Source of the DNA: CAMAPP01 sp046153685
Lineage (GTDB): Bacteria; Pseudomonadota; Alphaproteobacteria; CADEGL01
Length of the DNA: 33,407 bases
Direction of reading: 5' to 3'
Assembly: GCA_046153685.1 (NCBI GenBank)
Contig: JBJXGH010000111.1
Span: 1-33,407 of the forward strand
Made by a program: the position numbers and the translations under genes. Below are positions 23,463 to 30,516 of the stretch, piece after piece. Position 1 is the first letter of the stretch; every line of letters starts with the position of its first letter. Under the pieces are notes generated by a model. It worked only from the letters and a program-made list of their open reading frames with translations. It was not told the DNA's origin and did no database searches.

Positions 23463-24923
23463 ATGGAATTGACCAATTTGACGATCGCCGAGGCGCGCAC
23501 GGGCCTGGCCAAGCGGAGTTTCTCCGCGCTCGAATTGGCCGACGCCCATATCGCCGCCGCCGCCAAGGCGCGCGACCTCAATGCGTTCATCACCGAGACG
23601 CCCGAGCGCGCGCGCGAGATGGCCGGGCGGTCGGACGCGCGCCTCAAGCGTGGAGAGGCGGGGCTGCTCGAAGGCATTCCGCTGGCGATAAAGGATTTGT
23701 TTTGCACCGAGGGCGTGCGGACCACGGCCGGATCGCACATCCTCGAAGGTTTCGTGCCGCCTTACGAATCGACCGTCACCGCCAATCTGTGGCGCGCGGG
23801 CGCGGTCATGCTGGGAAAGACCAATCTCGACGAATTCGCCATGGGCTCGTCGAATATGACGAGCCATTTCGGCCCGGTGACAAGTCCGTGGACGCGGCGG
23901 GGCGACAATCGCCCATTGGTGCCGGGTGGCTCGTCGGGCGGCTCGGCTGCGGCCGTCGCCGCGCGCCTCGCGCTCGGCGCGACGGGTACCGATACCGGCG
24001 GCTCCATCCGACAGCCTGCGGCATTCACCGGCATCGTCGGCCTGAAGCCGACTTATGGACGCTGTTCGCGCTGGGGCATCGTGGCCTTCGCGTCCTCGCT
24101 CGATCAGGCGGGGGCCTTCGCGCGCACGGTCGAGGACTCCGCGCTGATGCTTCAGGCCATGGCTGGGCACGACCCCAAGGACTCGACCTCGTTCGCGGCA
24201 CCCGTGCCCGATTTTGCGGCGGCGCTGGGTCGCGGGGTGAAGGGCCTGAAGATCGGCATTCCGAAGGAATACCGTCTCGATTCGATGCCCGAGGACATCG
24301 AGCGGTTGTGGCGCCAGGGCATCGATTGGCTCACGGCGGCGGGTGCCGAGGCGGTCGAGATATCACTACCCCACACCAAATATGCACTGCCCGCGTATTA
24401 CATCGTGGCGCCCGCCGAGGCGTCGTCCAATCTCGCGCGCTATGACGGCGTGCGCTTTGGCCTCCGAATCGAAGGCGAAACCCTCGACGACATGTATGAG
24501 CGCACGCGCGCCTTGGGTTTCGGCGCCGAAGTGCGCCGGCGCGTGATGATTGGCACCTATGTTTTGTCTGCGGGCTATTACGACGCCTACTATCTCAAGG
24601 CCCAGCGCGTGCGCGCGCTGATCGCCCGCGATTTCACCGAGGCCTTTCAGCGCGTGGATGCGATTCTTACGCCGACCACTCCGTCCGCCGCCTTCGCGCA
24701 CGGCGAGAAGACGGCCGATCCCGTACAGATGTATTTGAACGACATCTTCACCGTGACCGTAAATCTTGCCGGGCTTCCGGCCGTGTCCGTGCCCGCGGGC
24801 CTGTCGGGCGACGGCCTGCCTTTGGGTTTGCACGTCATCGGCCGAACCTTCGACGAGGAAACGGTGCTCGGCGCCGCCAAGGTCCTCGAAGACGCGGCCG
24901 GTTTCGTCGCGCGGCCGTCCTGA
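23463..24923 (+). CDS. gatA: Aspartyl/glutamyl-tRNA amidotransferase subunit A
   Basis: The 486-residue amidase-signature enzyme releases ammonia from glutamine for GatB. The Ser-cisSer-Lys triad is visible: Lys in LAIKDLFCTEGV, cis-Ser in PGGSSGGSAAAVAARLALG and nucleophile Ser in TDTGGSIRQPAAF. The tail segment ILTPTTPSAAFAHGEK and the usual ending (LPLGLHVIGRTFDEETVL) are complete. It starts two bases after gatC and is followed by gatB after 15 bases. Confidence 0.96.
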   Translation: MELTNLTIAEARTGLAKRSFSALELADAHIAAAAKARDLNAFITETPERAREMAGRSDARLKRGEAGLLEGIPLAIKDLFCTEGVRTTAGSHILEGFVPPYESTVTANLWRAGAVMLGKTNLDEFAMGSSNMTSHFGPVTSPWTRRGDNRPLVPGGSSGGSAAAVAARLALGATGTDTGGSIRQPAAFTGIVGLKPTYGRCSRWGIVAFASSLDQAGAFARTVEDSALMLQAMAGHDPKDSTSFAAPVPDFAAALGRGVKGLKIGIPKEYRLDSMPEDIERLWRQGIDWLTAAGAEAVEISLPHTKYALPAYYIVAPAEASSNLARYDGVRFGLRIEGETLDDMYERTRALGFGAEVRRRVMIGTYVLSAGYYDAYYLKAQRVRALIARDFTEAFQRVDAILTPTTPSAAFAHGEKTADPVQMYLNDIFTVTVNLAGLPAVSVPAGLSGDGLPLGLHVIGRTFDEETVLGAAKVLEDAAGFVARPS

Positions 24924-24938
24924 GGAACGGAGAGCACC

Positions 24939-26387
24939 ATGGCGATCAGGGGTGAAACCGGCGAGTGGGAAGTGGTAATCGGGCTCGAGGTCCACGCCCA
25001 GATTGTATCGCAAGCCAAATTGTTCTCGGGCGCGGCGGCCGCGTTTGGTGCCGAGCCGAATACGCAAGTGTCGTTCGTCGATGCTGCGTTCCCGGGCATG
25101 TTGCCGGTGATTAACGCGGTCTGCGTGTCGCAGGCGGTGCGCACTGGACTGGGTCTCGACGCCGAGATCAATGTCCGCTCGGTGTTCGACCGGAAGAATT
25201 ATTTCTACGCCGATTTGCCCGCTGGTTATCAGATTTCGCAGTACCTCCAACCCATCGTGGGCAAGGGCACCCTGACCCTGGACATGCCGGACGGCACGAT
25301 CAAGACGGTCGGCATCACCCGCCTGCATCTGGAGCAGGACGCGGGGAAGAGCCTGCACGACCAGGACCCGCGCCTGTCCTATGTCGATTTGAACCGTGCG
25401 GGCGTGGCGCTCATGGAAATTGTCTCGGAGCCGGACATGCGGACGGCGGAGGAGGCGGGGCTGTATCTGAGGAAGCTGCGCTCGATCATGCGCTATCTCG
25501 GCACCTGCGACGGCAACATGGACGAGGGTTCCATGCGCGCCGACGTGAACGTCTCGGTGCGCAGGCCCGGAGCGCCGCTCGGCACGCGCTGCGAGATCAA
25601 GAACGTAAACTCCATGCGCTACGTCCAGCAGGCCATCGAATACGAGGCGCGCCGCCAGGTCGAAATCATCGAGGATGGCGGCGTGATCGCTCAGGAAACT
25701 CGCCTGTTCGATTCACGCCAGGGCACCACCCGCCCGATGCGTTCGAAGGAGCACGCCCACGATTACCGCTATTTTCCCGATCCGGATTTGCTGCCCCTGG
25801 TTCTCGATCCGGAATGGGTCGAAGATTTGCGCCGCGCCCTGCCGGAATTACCCGATGCCAAGAAGGCGCGTTTCATGCGCGAATATTCCCTCACGCCCTA
25901 CGACGCCGGAGTCCTCGTGGCCGAGCGCGAGACGGCCGCATATTACGAGGCGGTCGCCAAGGGGCGCGACGGCAAGCTGGTCGCGAACTGGGTCATGGGC
26001 GAGCTGTTCGGCCGATTGAACAAGGCCGGAAAATCGGTGTCCGATTCGCCCGTGAGCGCCGCGGCCGTGGGCGAGCTCGTCGATCTCGTCGCCGACGGCA
26101 CCATCTCGGGGCGCACCGCCAAGGACGTGTTCGACGAGATGTTCGAGACGGCGAAGGGCGCGCGTGCCATCGTCGCGGCCAAGGGGCTAACGCAAATCAC
26201 GGACACGGGCGCGATCGAGGCCGCCATAGACAGCGTCATCGCGGCCAATGCGGAAAAGTTCGAGCAGGTACGCGCGGGCAAGGACGCATTGCTCGGCTGG
26301 TTCGTGGGTCAGGTGATGAAGGCGACGGGGGGGAAGGCCAGCCCAGCCTTGGTCAACGAATTGTTGCGGAAAAAAGCCAAGGGTTGA
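24939..26387 (+). CDS. gatB: Aspartyl/glutamyl-tRNA amidotransferase subunit B
   Basis: The 482-residue subunit activates the misacylated tRNA and performs the transamidation. Family landmarks: VVIGLEVHAQIVSQAKLFSG near the start, YADLPAGYQISQY, SYVDLNRAGVALMEIVSEPD, MRADVNVSVR with GTRCEIKNVNSM, and EHAHDYRYFPDPDL. The C-terminal YqeY/helical domain ends WFVGQVMKATGGKASPALVN. The ATG at 24939 is preceded by GGAACGGAG. It is the last gene of gatCAB. Confidence 0.96.
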   Translation: MAIRGETGEWEVVIGLEVHAQIVSQAKLFSGAAAAFGAEPNTQVSFVDAAFPGMLPVINAVCVSQAVRTGLGLDAEINVRSVFDRKNYFYADLPAGYQISQYLQPIVGKGTLTLDMPDGTIKTVGITRLHLEQDAGKSLHDQDPRLSYVDLNRAGVALMEIVSEPDMRTAEEAGLYLRKLRSIMRYLGTCDGNMDEGSMRADVNVSVRRPGAPLGTRCEIKNVNSMRYVQQAIEYEARRQVEIIEDGGVIAQETRLFDSRQGTTRPMRSKEHAHDYRYFPDPDLLPLVLDPEWVEDLRRALPELPDAKKARFMREYSLTPYDAGVLVAERETAAYYEAVAKGRDGKLVANWVMGELFGRLNKAGKSVSDSPVSAAAVGELVDLVADGTISGRTAKDVFDEMFETAKGARAIVAAKGLTQITDTGAIEAAIDSVIAANAEKFEQVRAGKDALLGWFVGQVMKATGGKASPALVNELLRKKAKG

Positions 26388-26487
26388 GGCAAGCCGAGCG
26401 AAGCGCGTCAAGGGCGAAATCTCCCGAGCGCGCTTGATCGGCGGTGCTCGGCGTGCCTAGTCTCCGCGCGGAATTGCGGAGCGAGAC

Positions 26488-27174
26488 ATGATCGACCTTT
26501 TCACCGCCGCCACACCGAACGGCCAGAAGATTCACATCATGCTTGAGGAGTGCGCCCTGGCGTACACCGAGCATTGGGTGAACATCGATGAAGGCGATCA
26601 GTTCAAACCGGAATTTCTCGCCATCAGTCCCAACAACAAGATTCCGGCGATCATCGATAGCGAAGGCCCCGACGGCAATCCCATTTCGCTGTTCGAATCG
26701 GGAGCTATCCTTGTCTATCTCGCCGAGAAGACCGGCATGTTCCTTCCCAGCGATCCCGAGGGGCATTGGACGACGCTCAAATGGGTGTTCTGGCAGATGG
26801 GCAGCTTTGGGCCTTATCTCGGCCAGGCGCACCATTTCAACGCCTATGCGCCGACCCGCATCAAATACGCCATGGATCGCTATACCAACGAGGCCCGCCG
26901 GCTGTATTCCGTGCTCGATCGGCAGCTCGCGGACCGCGAGTATGTCGCCGGCGAATATTCCATTGCCGATATCGCGATCTTCCCGTGGACGCGACTATAT
27001 GGCCGCCAGGGCGTGGACATGGCGGAATTTACTCATGTGAGGCGCTGGTTCGATGCCTTGAGTGCGCGTCCCGCCATCGCCAAGGATATGAAGCGGACCG
27101 AGGACATCGTGAACGGTTTCACGGAAAAATCGTGGTCGGCGCTGTTCGGCGCCGATCAGTACGCGCGGAGATGA
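26488..27174 (+). CDS. Glutathione S-transferase, YfcG/YghU (Nu-class) type, copy 1
   Basis: This 228-residue GST starts MIDLFTAATPNGQKIHIMLEE, the thioredoxin-like domain with Asn-Gly instead of a catalytic Ser/Tyr, as in the Nu-class YfcG and YghU enzymes. The glutathione site is visible as NNKIPAIID and SLFESGAILVYLAEK. The helical domain carries QMGSFGPYLGQAHHFNAYA and the N-capping motif GEYSIADIAIFPW. Nu-class members act on disulfide-bond reduction with two bound glutathiones. A basic/aromatic C-terminal tail (KSWSALFGADQYARR) is similar to that of copy 2. It is followed after eight bases by a second GST. Confidence 0.88.
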   Translation: MIDLFTAATPNGQKIHIMLEECALAYTEHWVNIDEGDQFKPEFLAISPNNKIPAIIDSEGPDGNPISLFESGAILVYLAEKTGMFLPSDPEGHWTTLKWVFWQMGSFGPYLGQAHHFNAYAPTRIKYAMDRYTNEARRLYSVLDRQLADREYVAGEYSIADIAIFPWTRLYGRQGVDMAEFTHVRRWFDALSARPAIAKDMKRTEDIVNGFTEKSWSALFGADQYARR

Positions 27175-27182
27175 GACCGGCC

Positions 27183-27884
27183 ATGGATGCAGCGCTCGAT
27201 CTTTACACCTGGCCCACGCCCAATGGGCACAAGATCCACATCATGCTCGAGGAATGCGGCCTGACGTACAACGTCATTCCGATCGATATCGGCGCGGGCG
27301 ACCAGTTCAAACCCGAATTTCTGAAGGTCAGCCCCAACAACAAGATGCCCGCGCTGGTCGATCACGCTGGCTCGGGCGGGAGAACGATATCGCTTTTCGA
27401 ATCGGGCGCGATTTTGCTGTATCTGGCCGAAAAGACGGGCAAGTTCATGGCCCACGATCCGCGCGGCCGCTACGCCACGCTGTGCTGGGTCATGTTCCAG
27501 ATGGGCGGCATCGGTCCCATGTTCGGCCAGTGCAATCACTTCCGCAAATATGCCCCGGAGCCCATTCCTTACGCCATCGACCGCTACACCAACGAGGTCG
27601 GCCGGCTGCTCGGCGTGCTCGACCGGCGGCTCCATAAGCGGAAATTCCTGATGGACGATTACTCCATCGCCGACATGGCCTGTTTTCCTTGGGTGCGCTT
27701 GCACGAGAACATGGGGCAGGACATCGAGAAGTTCGCGAACGTGAAGCGCTGGCTCGAAGTCATCGAGGCGCGGCCCGCCGTGCAGAAGGCGCTTCAAGTG
27801 TTATCCGAGCGTCGGCGGACGGGCCCCATCGACGACCGCACGCGCGAAATGCTGTTCGGCGCGGCGCAATATCAGCGACGCTGA
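27183..27884 (+). CDS. Glutathione S-transferase, YfcG/YghU (Nu-class) type, copy 2
   Basis: The 233-residue product starts MDAALDLYTWPTPNGHKIHIM and is a paralogue of the flanking GSTs. Shared landmarks: DQFKPEFLKVSPNNKMPALVD, SLFESGAILLYLAEKTG, FQMGGIGPMFGQCNHF and DDYSIADMACFPW. The C-terminal extension (TREMLFGAAQYQRR) matches the tail of copy 1, which suggests a recent common origin of these two. It lies 8 bases downstream of copy 1 and 8 bases before the thioesterase, so this is one transcription unit. Confidence 0.88.
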   Translation: MDAALDLYTWPTPNGHKIHIMLEECGLTYNVIPIDIGAGDQFKPEFLKVSPNNKMPALVDHAGSGGRTISLFESGAILLYLAEKTGKFMAHDPRGRYATLCWVMFQMGGIGPMFGQCNHFRKYAPEPIPYAIDRYTNEVGRLLGVLDRRLHKRKFLMDDYSIADMACFPWVRLHENMGQDIEKFANVKRWLEVIEARPAVQKALQVLSERRRTGPIDDRTREMLFGAAQYQRR

Positions 27885-27892
27885 GGCGCGCC

Positions 27893-28306
27893 GTGGCGCT
27901 GACGGCGGGGGCCACGCGGGAAATGGCCTATACTCTGCGGCAAGATGATTTGGCGAATGCGCTGGCGGTGGACGCAGGCGACGCCTTTCCGCCGGTGTTC
28001 TCGACCTCGCGCATGATCGCGCTCATGGAAATCTGCTCGGCGCGTCTGATGGCGCCCGAAGTGTCCGCGGGGCAGCTATCGGTCGGCGTGGGCGTGAACG
28101 TAACGCATCTTGCCGCGACTCCCGGCGGGGAAAGCATGCGTGCGGTATCGACCTTTCTCGGCATGGCGGGCAAACTCTACCGCTTCAAGGTCCAAATGTT
28201 CGACCGCGCGGGCTTGGTGGGCGAGGGCACGCATACCCGCGCCATCGTGGATACGGCGCGCCTCGAGAAAGGGGCTGTCGCGCGCATTGCCGGCGCGCCG
28301 GGATGA
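27893..28306 (+). CDS. Thioesterase, hot-dog fold, FlK-like
   Basis: The product is 137 residues from the GTG at 27893 (TGAGG about 7 bases before); an ATG at 27923 would remove the LTAGATREMAYTL strand that matches the usual family N-terminus. Typical pieces: VFSTSRMIALMEICSARLM, VGVGVNVTHLAATPGG (the HLAATP motif of fluoroacetyl-CoA thioesterase-like proteins) and AGLVGEGTHTRAIVD. Members hydrolyse acyl-CoA thioesters; the substrate here is unknown. Location between GST copies 2 and 3 suggests a role in handling thiol-linked or xenobiotic compounds. Confidence 0.82.
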   Translation: MALTAGATREMAYTLRQDDLANALAVDAGDAFPPVFSTSRMIALMEICSARLMAPEVSAGQLSVGVGVNVTHLAATPGGESMRAVSTFLGMAGKLYRFKVQMFDRAGLVGEGTHTRAIVDTARLEKGAVARIAGAPG

Positions 28307-28360
28307 TTGGCTGAGCCGGTCGCCCGAATTGATTGCTCACGGCGGTTGAGGGAGTTTCGG

Positions 28361-28978
28361 ATGATTGAGCTTTATACCTTCGGCACGCCCAATGGCCGCA
28401 AGGTCTCGATCGGGCTCGAGGAGATGGGCCTCGCCTACGAGGTTCGCGTCATCGACATCATGAAAGGCGACCAGTTCACGCCCGCCTATTTGGCGGTCAA
28501 TCCGAACGGCAAGATTCCAGCCATCGTCGATCGTGAAGGCCCCGAGGGTAAGGCCTTCGCCGTTTTTGAATCGGGGGCGATCCTGATTTATCTCGCGGAA
28601 AAGACCGGTGCGTTCCTCCCCCGCGATCCCTGCGGCCGCTCGGTCGTTTTGCAATGGCTCATGTTCCAGATGGGCGGGGTGGGACCGATGTTCGGCCAGG
28701 CGCATCATTTTCGCCGCTTCGCGCCCGAGCAGATTCCCTATGCGGTCGAACGCTACACCAAGGAAACGCGGCGGCTTTACTCCGTGCTCGACCGTCGGCT
28801 CGGGGAGGTCGAATACATGGCGGGCGCATATTCCATCGCCGATATGGCGACCTATCCCTGGACCGCACGCCATGGCTGGCAGGGCATCGAGCTGGCGGAA
28901 TTCCCGAACGTCAAACGCTGGTTTGACACGGTCGGCGGCCGGCCGGCGGTCCAGCGCGGCATGGCCGTGCCCGCCTGA
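28361..28978 (+). CDS. Glutathione S-transferase, YfcG/YghU (Nu-class) type, copy 3
   Basis: The product is 205 residues, about 25 shorter than the other two because the aromatic C-terminal tail is missing. It starts MIELYTFGTPNGRKVSIGLEE with a good GAGGGA ribosome-binding site. It shares the family motifs NPNGKIPAIVD, VFESGAILIYLAEKTG, FQMGGVGPMFGQAHHF and AYSIADMATYPW. The shorter C-terminus and lower similarity in the first domain suggest that this copy diverged earlier. It is 54 bases downstream of the thioesterase and ends the GST cluster. Confidence 0.88.
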   Translation: MIELYTFGTPNGRKVSIGLEEMGLAYEVRVIDIMKGDQFTPAYLAVNPNGKIPAIVDREGPEGKAFAVFESGAILIYLAEKTGAFLPRDPCGRSVVLQWLMFQMGGVGPMFGQAHHFRRFAPEQIPYAVERYTKETRRLYSVLDRRLGEVEYMAGAYSIADMATYPWTARHGWQGIELAEFPNVKRWFDTVGGRPAVQRGMAVPA

Positions 28979-28990
28979 GGCGCGTCCAAG

Positions 28991-29099
28991 TGGGTGGGCT
29001 GCGCCCGAACAAACCTAGCGCCCGTCGGGCAAGGCGTGCCCTAACGAACCCAGTGCGCGGCGGGTGGGCGCATCCGAGCAAACCTAGTGCCCGGCGTGC
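28991..29099. repeat. Imperfect 40-bp direct repeat overlapping a small gene end
   Basis: Segments 28991-29030 and 29061-29099 match at most positions (GGGTGGGC, then CCGARCAAACCTAGYGCCC), and a weaker partial copy sits between them (29043-29064). The second copy contains the stop and last codons of the small minus-strand gene, so the array may be duplicated gene-end DNA. Confidence 0.6.
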
Positions 29100-29293
29100 G
29101 CGCTCTCGGCCGGCGCGGGGCGGGCGGCGGCGGCCAGCGCGGCCTTGCGCAGCAATAGGGCCGCCAGTTCATCGCGGCAGGTTTTGAGGATCGCCGCTTC
29201 GCGCGCGTCCTCGCGGTCGGAAACCTGGATCGTGCTCAACTTGATCTCGACGAGGTCGAGCATGGTCCGAACGCATTTCCGTGACAGCGACAT
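29084..29293 (-). CDS. Small helical protein of unknown function
   Basis: The product is 69 residues from the ATG at 29293, chosen because GGAGAG lies at proper spacing; a TTG four codons earlier overlaps that site. The sequence MSLSRKCVRTMLDLVEIKLST then QVSDREDAREAAILKTCRDELAALLLRKAA is strongly amphipathic helical, and the C-terminus is Ala/His-rich. There is no signal peptide or membrane segment. I do not recognise the family. It is convergent with the GST cluster and ends in the direct-repeat region. Confidence 0.5.
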   Translation of the reverse strand: MSLSRKCVRTMLDLVEIKLSTIQVSDREDAREAAILKTCRDELAALLLRKAALAAAARPAPAESAHAGH

Positions 29294-29541
29294 TTCTCTC
29301 TCCAATGTTCGGTCTTACTTCCGGCTTGGTTAAGCCTGGCCCGGTTACGCTGAAAACTTCGTTAACGTGCGGCGCCCGGTGCTTGGGTCCTGGCCCCTCC
29401 GAAGCGTCATGGCGGAACCCTAGGCGCAGTAGATGGACGCGGCTGTGATGGACGACACAGGGCAAGGCGCTGGCTGTGATGCGCGATACACGCGATACAG
29501 GGGACATACCGGGGCCGCCGGCGGCGCTATTTGGCCGCTCG
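29294..29541. other. Intergenic region between the small gene and the tRNA promoter
   Basis: These bases hold no convincing gene. A short direct repeat GGCTGTGATG occurs twice around 29442-29482. The stretch should also carry the promoter of the small minus-strand gene, but I see no strong match. Confidence 0.4.
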
Positions 29542-29570
29542 TTGACGGGTCGGGCAGGGCCGATTAGAAG
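29542..29570 (+). promoter_or_regulatory. Promoter of tRNA-Ser
   Basis: TTGACG (29542-29547) and TAGAAG (29565-29570) are spaced by 17 bases, placing the transcription start near 29577, about 16 bases before the tRNA. It is a good match to the alphaproteobacterial housekeeping sigma factor. Confidence 0.55.
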
Positions 29571-29592
29571 GGCGGCGCGGAAGAATCGCGCG

Positions 29593-29686
29593 GGACAGGT
29601 GGCCGAGCGGCTGAAGGCGGCGGTTTGCTAAACCGTTATAGGGTTGTAAAGCCCTATCGAGGGTTCGAATCCCTCCCTGTCCGCCA
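29593..29686 (+). tRNA. tRNA-Ser(GCU)
   Basis: The 94-base gene has an encoded CCA end. The acceptor stem is GGACAGG (29593-29599) with CCTGTCC (29676-29682), then G73 and CCA. The anticodon loop TTGCTAA gives anticodon GCT, reading AGC/AGU serine codons. A long variable arm with stem TAGGG/CCCTA is typical of class II serine tRNAs. The T arm GAGGG-TTCGAAT-CCCTC is perfect. A change in base composition begins right after its 3' end, so it may be an integration site. Confidence 0.97.
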
Positions 29687-30128
29687 ATTTCTTCCAACGT
29701 GACTCTCTCCGTCGCGATACGCGCGGCTGAAAAAGCCCATGTATCAAAAGGCTCTGGCGGAATAAGCCGAACCGGCCGCGCGGTCTCAGGCACCATTTTC
29801 GGCCGCATTGCCTCTCTCTTTGCCGGTTCTCTCCAAATGAACCGAACCGACATCCAAGTCGGTACGGCAATTATATTCCATTATTTCAATTTGTTAGAGA
29901 ATCGCGTCCTGGCCGAAATTCGAGAGTCCCACCGGATGCCGGAGCGAACCGGTATCGCATCTTCTTGCCGCGACCAAGAGCCACCGAAGACGATGCAGTG
30001 CGACGCTTCTACGAACGTGAGAGCTTTTTACCGTTTCCGTAAAAACCGATGCAGCTCTTTCGCCCGATGGCGGATATCGCAAAACTATTCGCGTAGGCAA
30101 CCGGCCGGCGTAGAGGACATCTCGAATA
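29687..30128. other. A+T-richer stretch after the tRNA without a supported gene
   Basis: About 440 bases. The composition is clearly different from the left side, with runs such as the A+T-rich part near 29870-29900. An open frame (29699-30136) has no ribosome-binding site, and its product shows no recognisable domain. No integrase or second copy of the tRNA 3' end is seen. An inverted repeat at 30025-30045 is the only clear structure. Confidence 0.5.
30025..30045. repeat. 7-bp inverted repeat, TTTTTAC / GTAAAAA
   Basis: The arms at 30025-30031 and 30039-30045 are exact reverse complements with a 7-base loop. It lies about 84 bases before the DUF2971 gene and could be an operator or a remnant of a bidirectional terminator. 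Confidence 0.45.
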
Positions 30129-30503
30129 ATGATTGATCGTCAAAAGTGGAAGCCCTTGACCCCACCTTTCAAGGCAGCCGTGGAAGCCTACGCCGAATCG
30201 AGCAGAACTCGCTTGCTTGCAACCGATTCCAATAACGCCATCAAAACACCACTCTATCACTACACTGACGCACGCGGATTAGAAGGCATACTCAAGTCGC
30301 AGCAGATTTGGCTCACCCACTACATGCACCTGAATGACCCGTCCGAAATGGAATTCGGGATGAGCGTCGCAAAGACAGCCCTCGCCGAGGTCGGCGCAGA
30401 GCGGGGCCCAAAGGTGAAGATATTCTGCGATATGGTGGCCGACACCAGAACCAGGGAAAACCGTTCCTGCCTTCTACGGTGCATAAGTCACCTCCTCTTG
30501 TGA
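30129..30503 (+). CDS. Truncated DUF2971 family protein
   Basis: The frame encodes 124 residues. The part LYHYTDARGLEGILKSQQIW followed by LTHYMHLNDPSEMEFGMSVA is the N-terminal signature of DUF2971 proteins ('lYkY.s..gl..il.s..lw.s....lNDP.E'), which usually run to 250-300 residues. Here similarity ends near residue 110, and the chain stops at LLRCISHLLL. In the +1 frame the next bases read TVPAFYGA before a stop, similar to the '..aFYvaSFS' strand expected next. This suggests one frameshift followed by a true break in homology near 30480. Function of the family is unknown; members are often found in islands near defence or mobile genes. The gene is probably dead. Confidence 0.65.
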   Translation: MIDRQKWKPLTPPFKAAVEAYAESSRTRLLATDSNNAIKTPLYHYTDARGLEGILKSQQIWLTHYMHLNDPSEMEFGMSVAKTALAEVGAERGPKVKIFCDMVADTRTRENRSCLLRCISHLLL

Positions 30504-30516
30504 ACTTCCCACCCAA

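Noticed and set aside
26401..26434. AAGCGCG / CGCGCTT inverted repeat after gatB
   Set aside because: A 7-bp stem with a 20-base loop and no T tract is too weak to call a terminator.
28991..29099. Possible CRISPR-like repeat array
   Set aside because: Only two to three imperfect copies, no regular spacers and no cas genes.
29527..29870. Minus-strand frames across the tRNA with products such as ADREGFEPSIGLYN and GGQGGIRTLDRAL
   Set aside because: These are the well-known false proteins read from the antisense of a tRNA-Ser gene; the tRNA structure is complete.
29699..30136. Plus-strand frame of 145 codons after the tRNA
   Set aside because: No ribosome-binding site, no domain, and composition without coding character.
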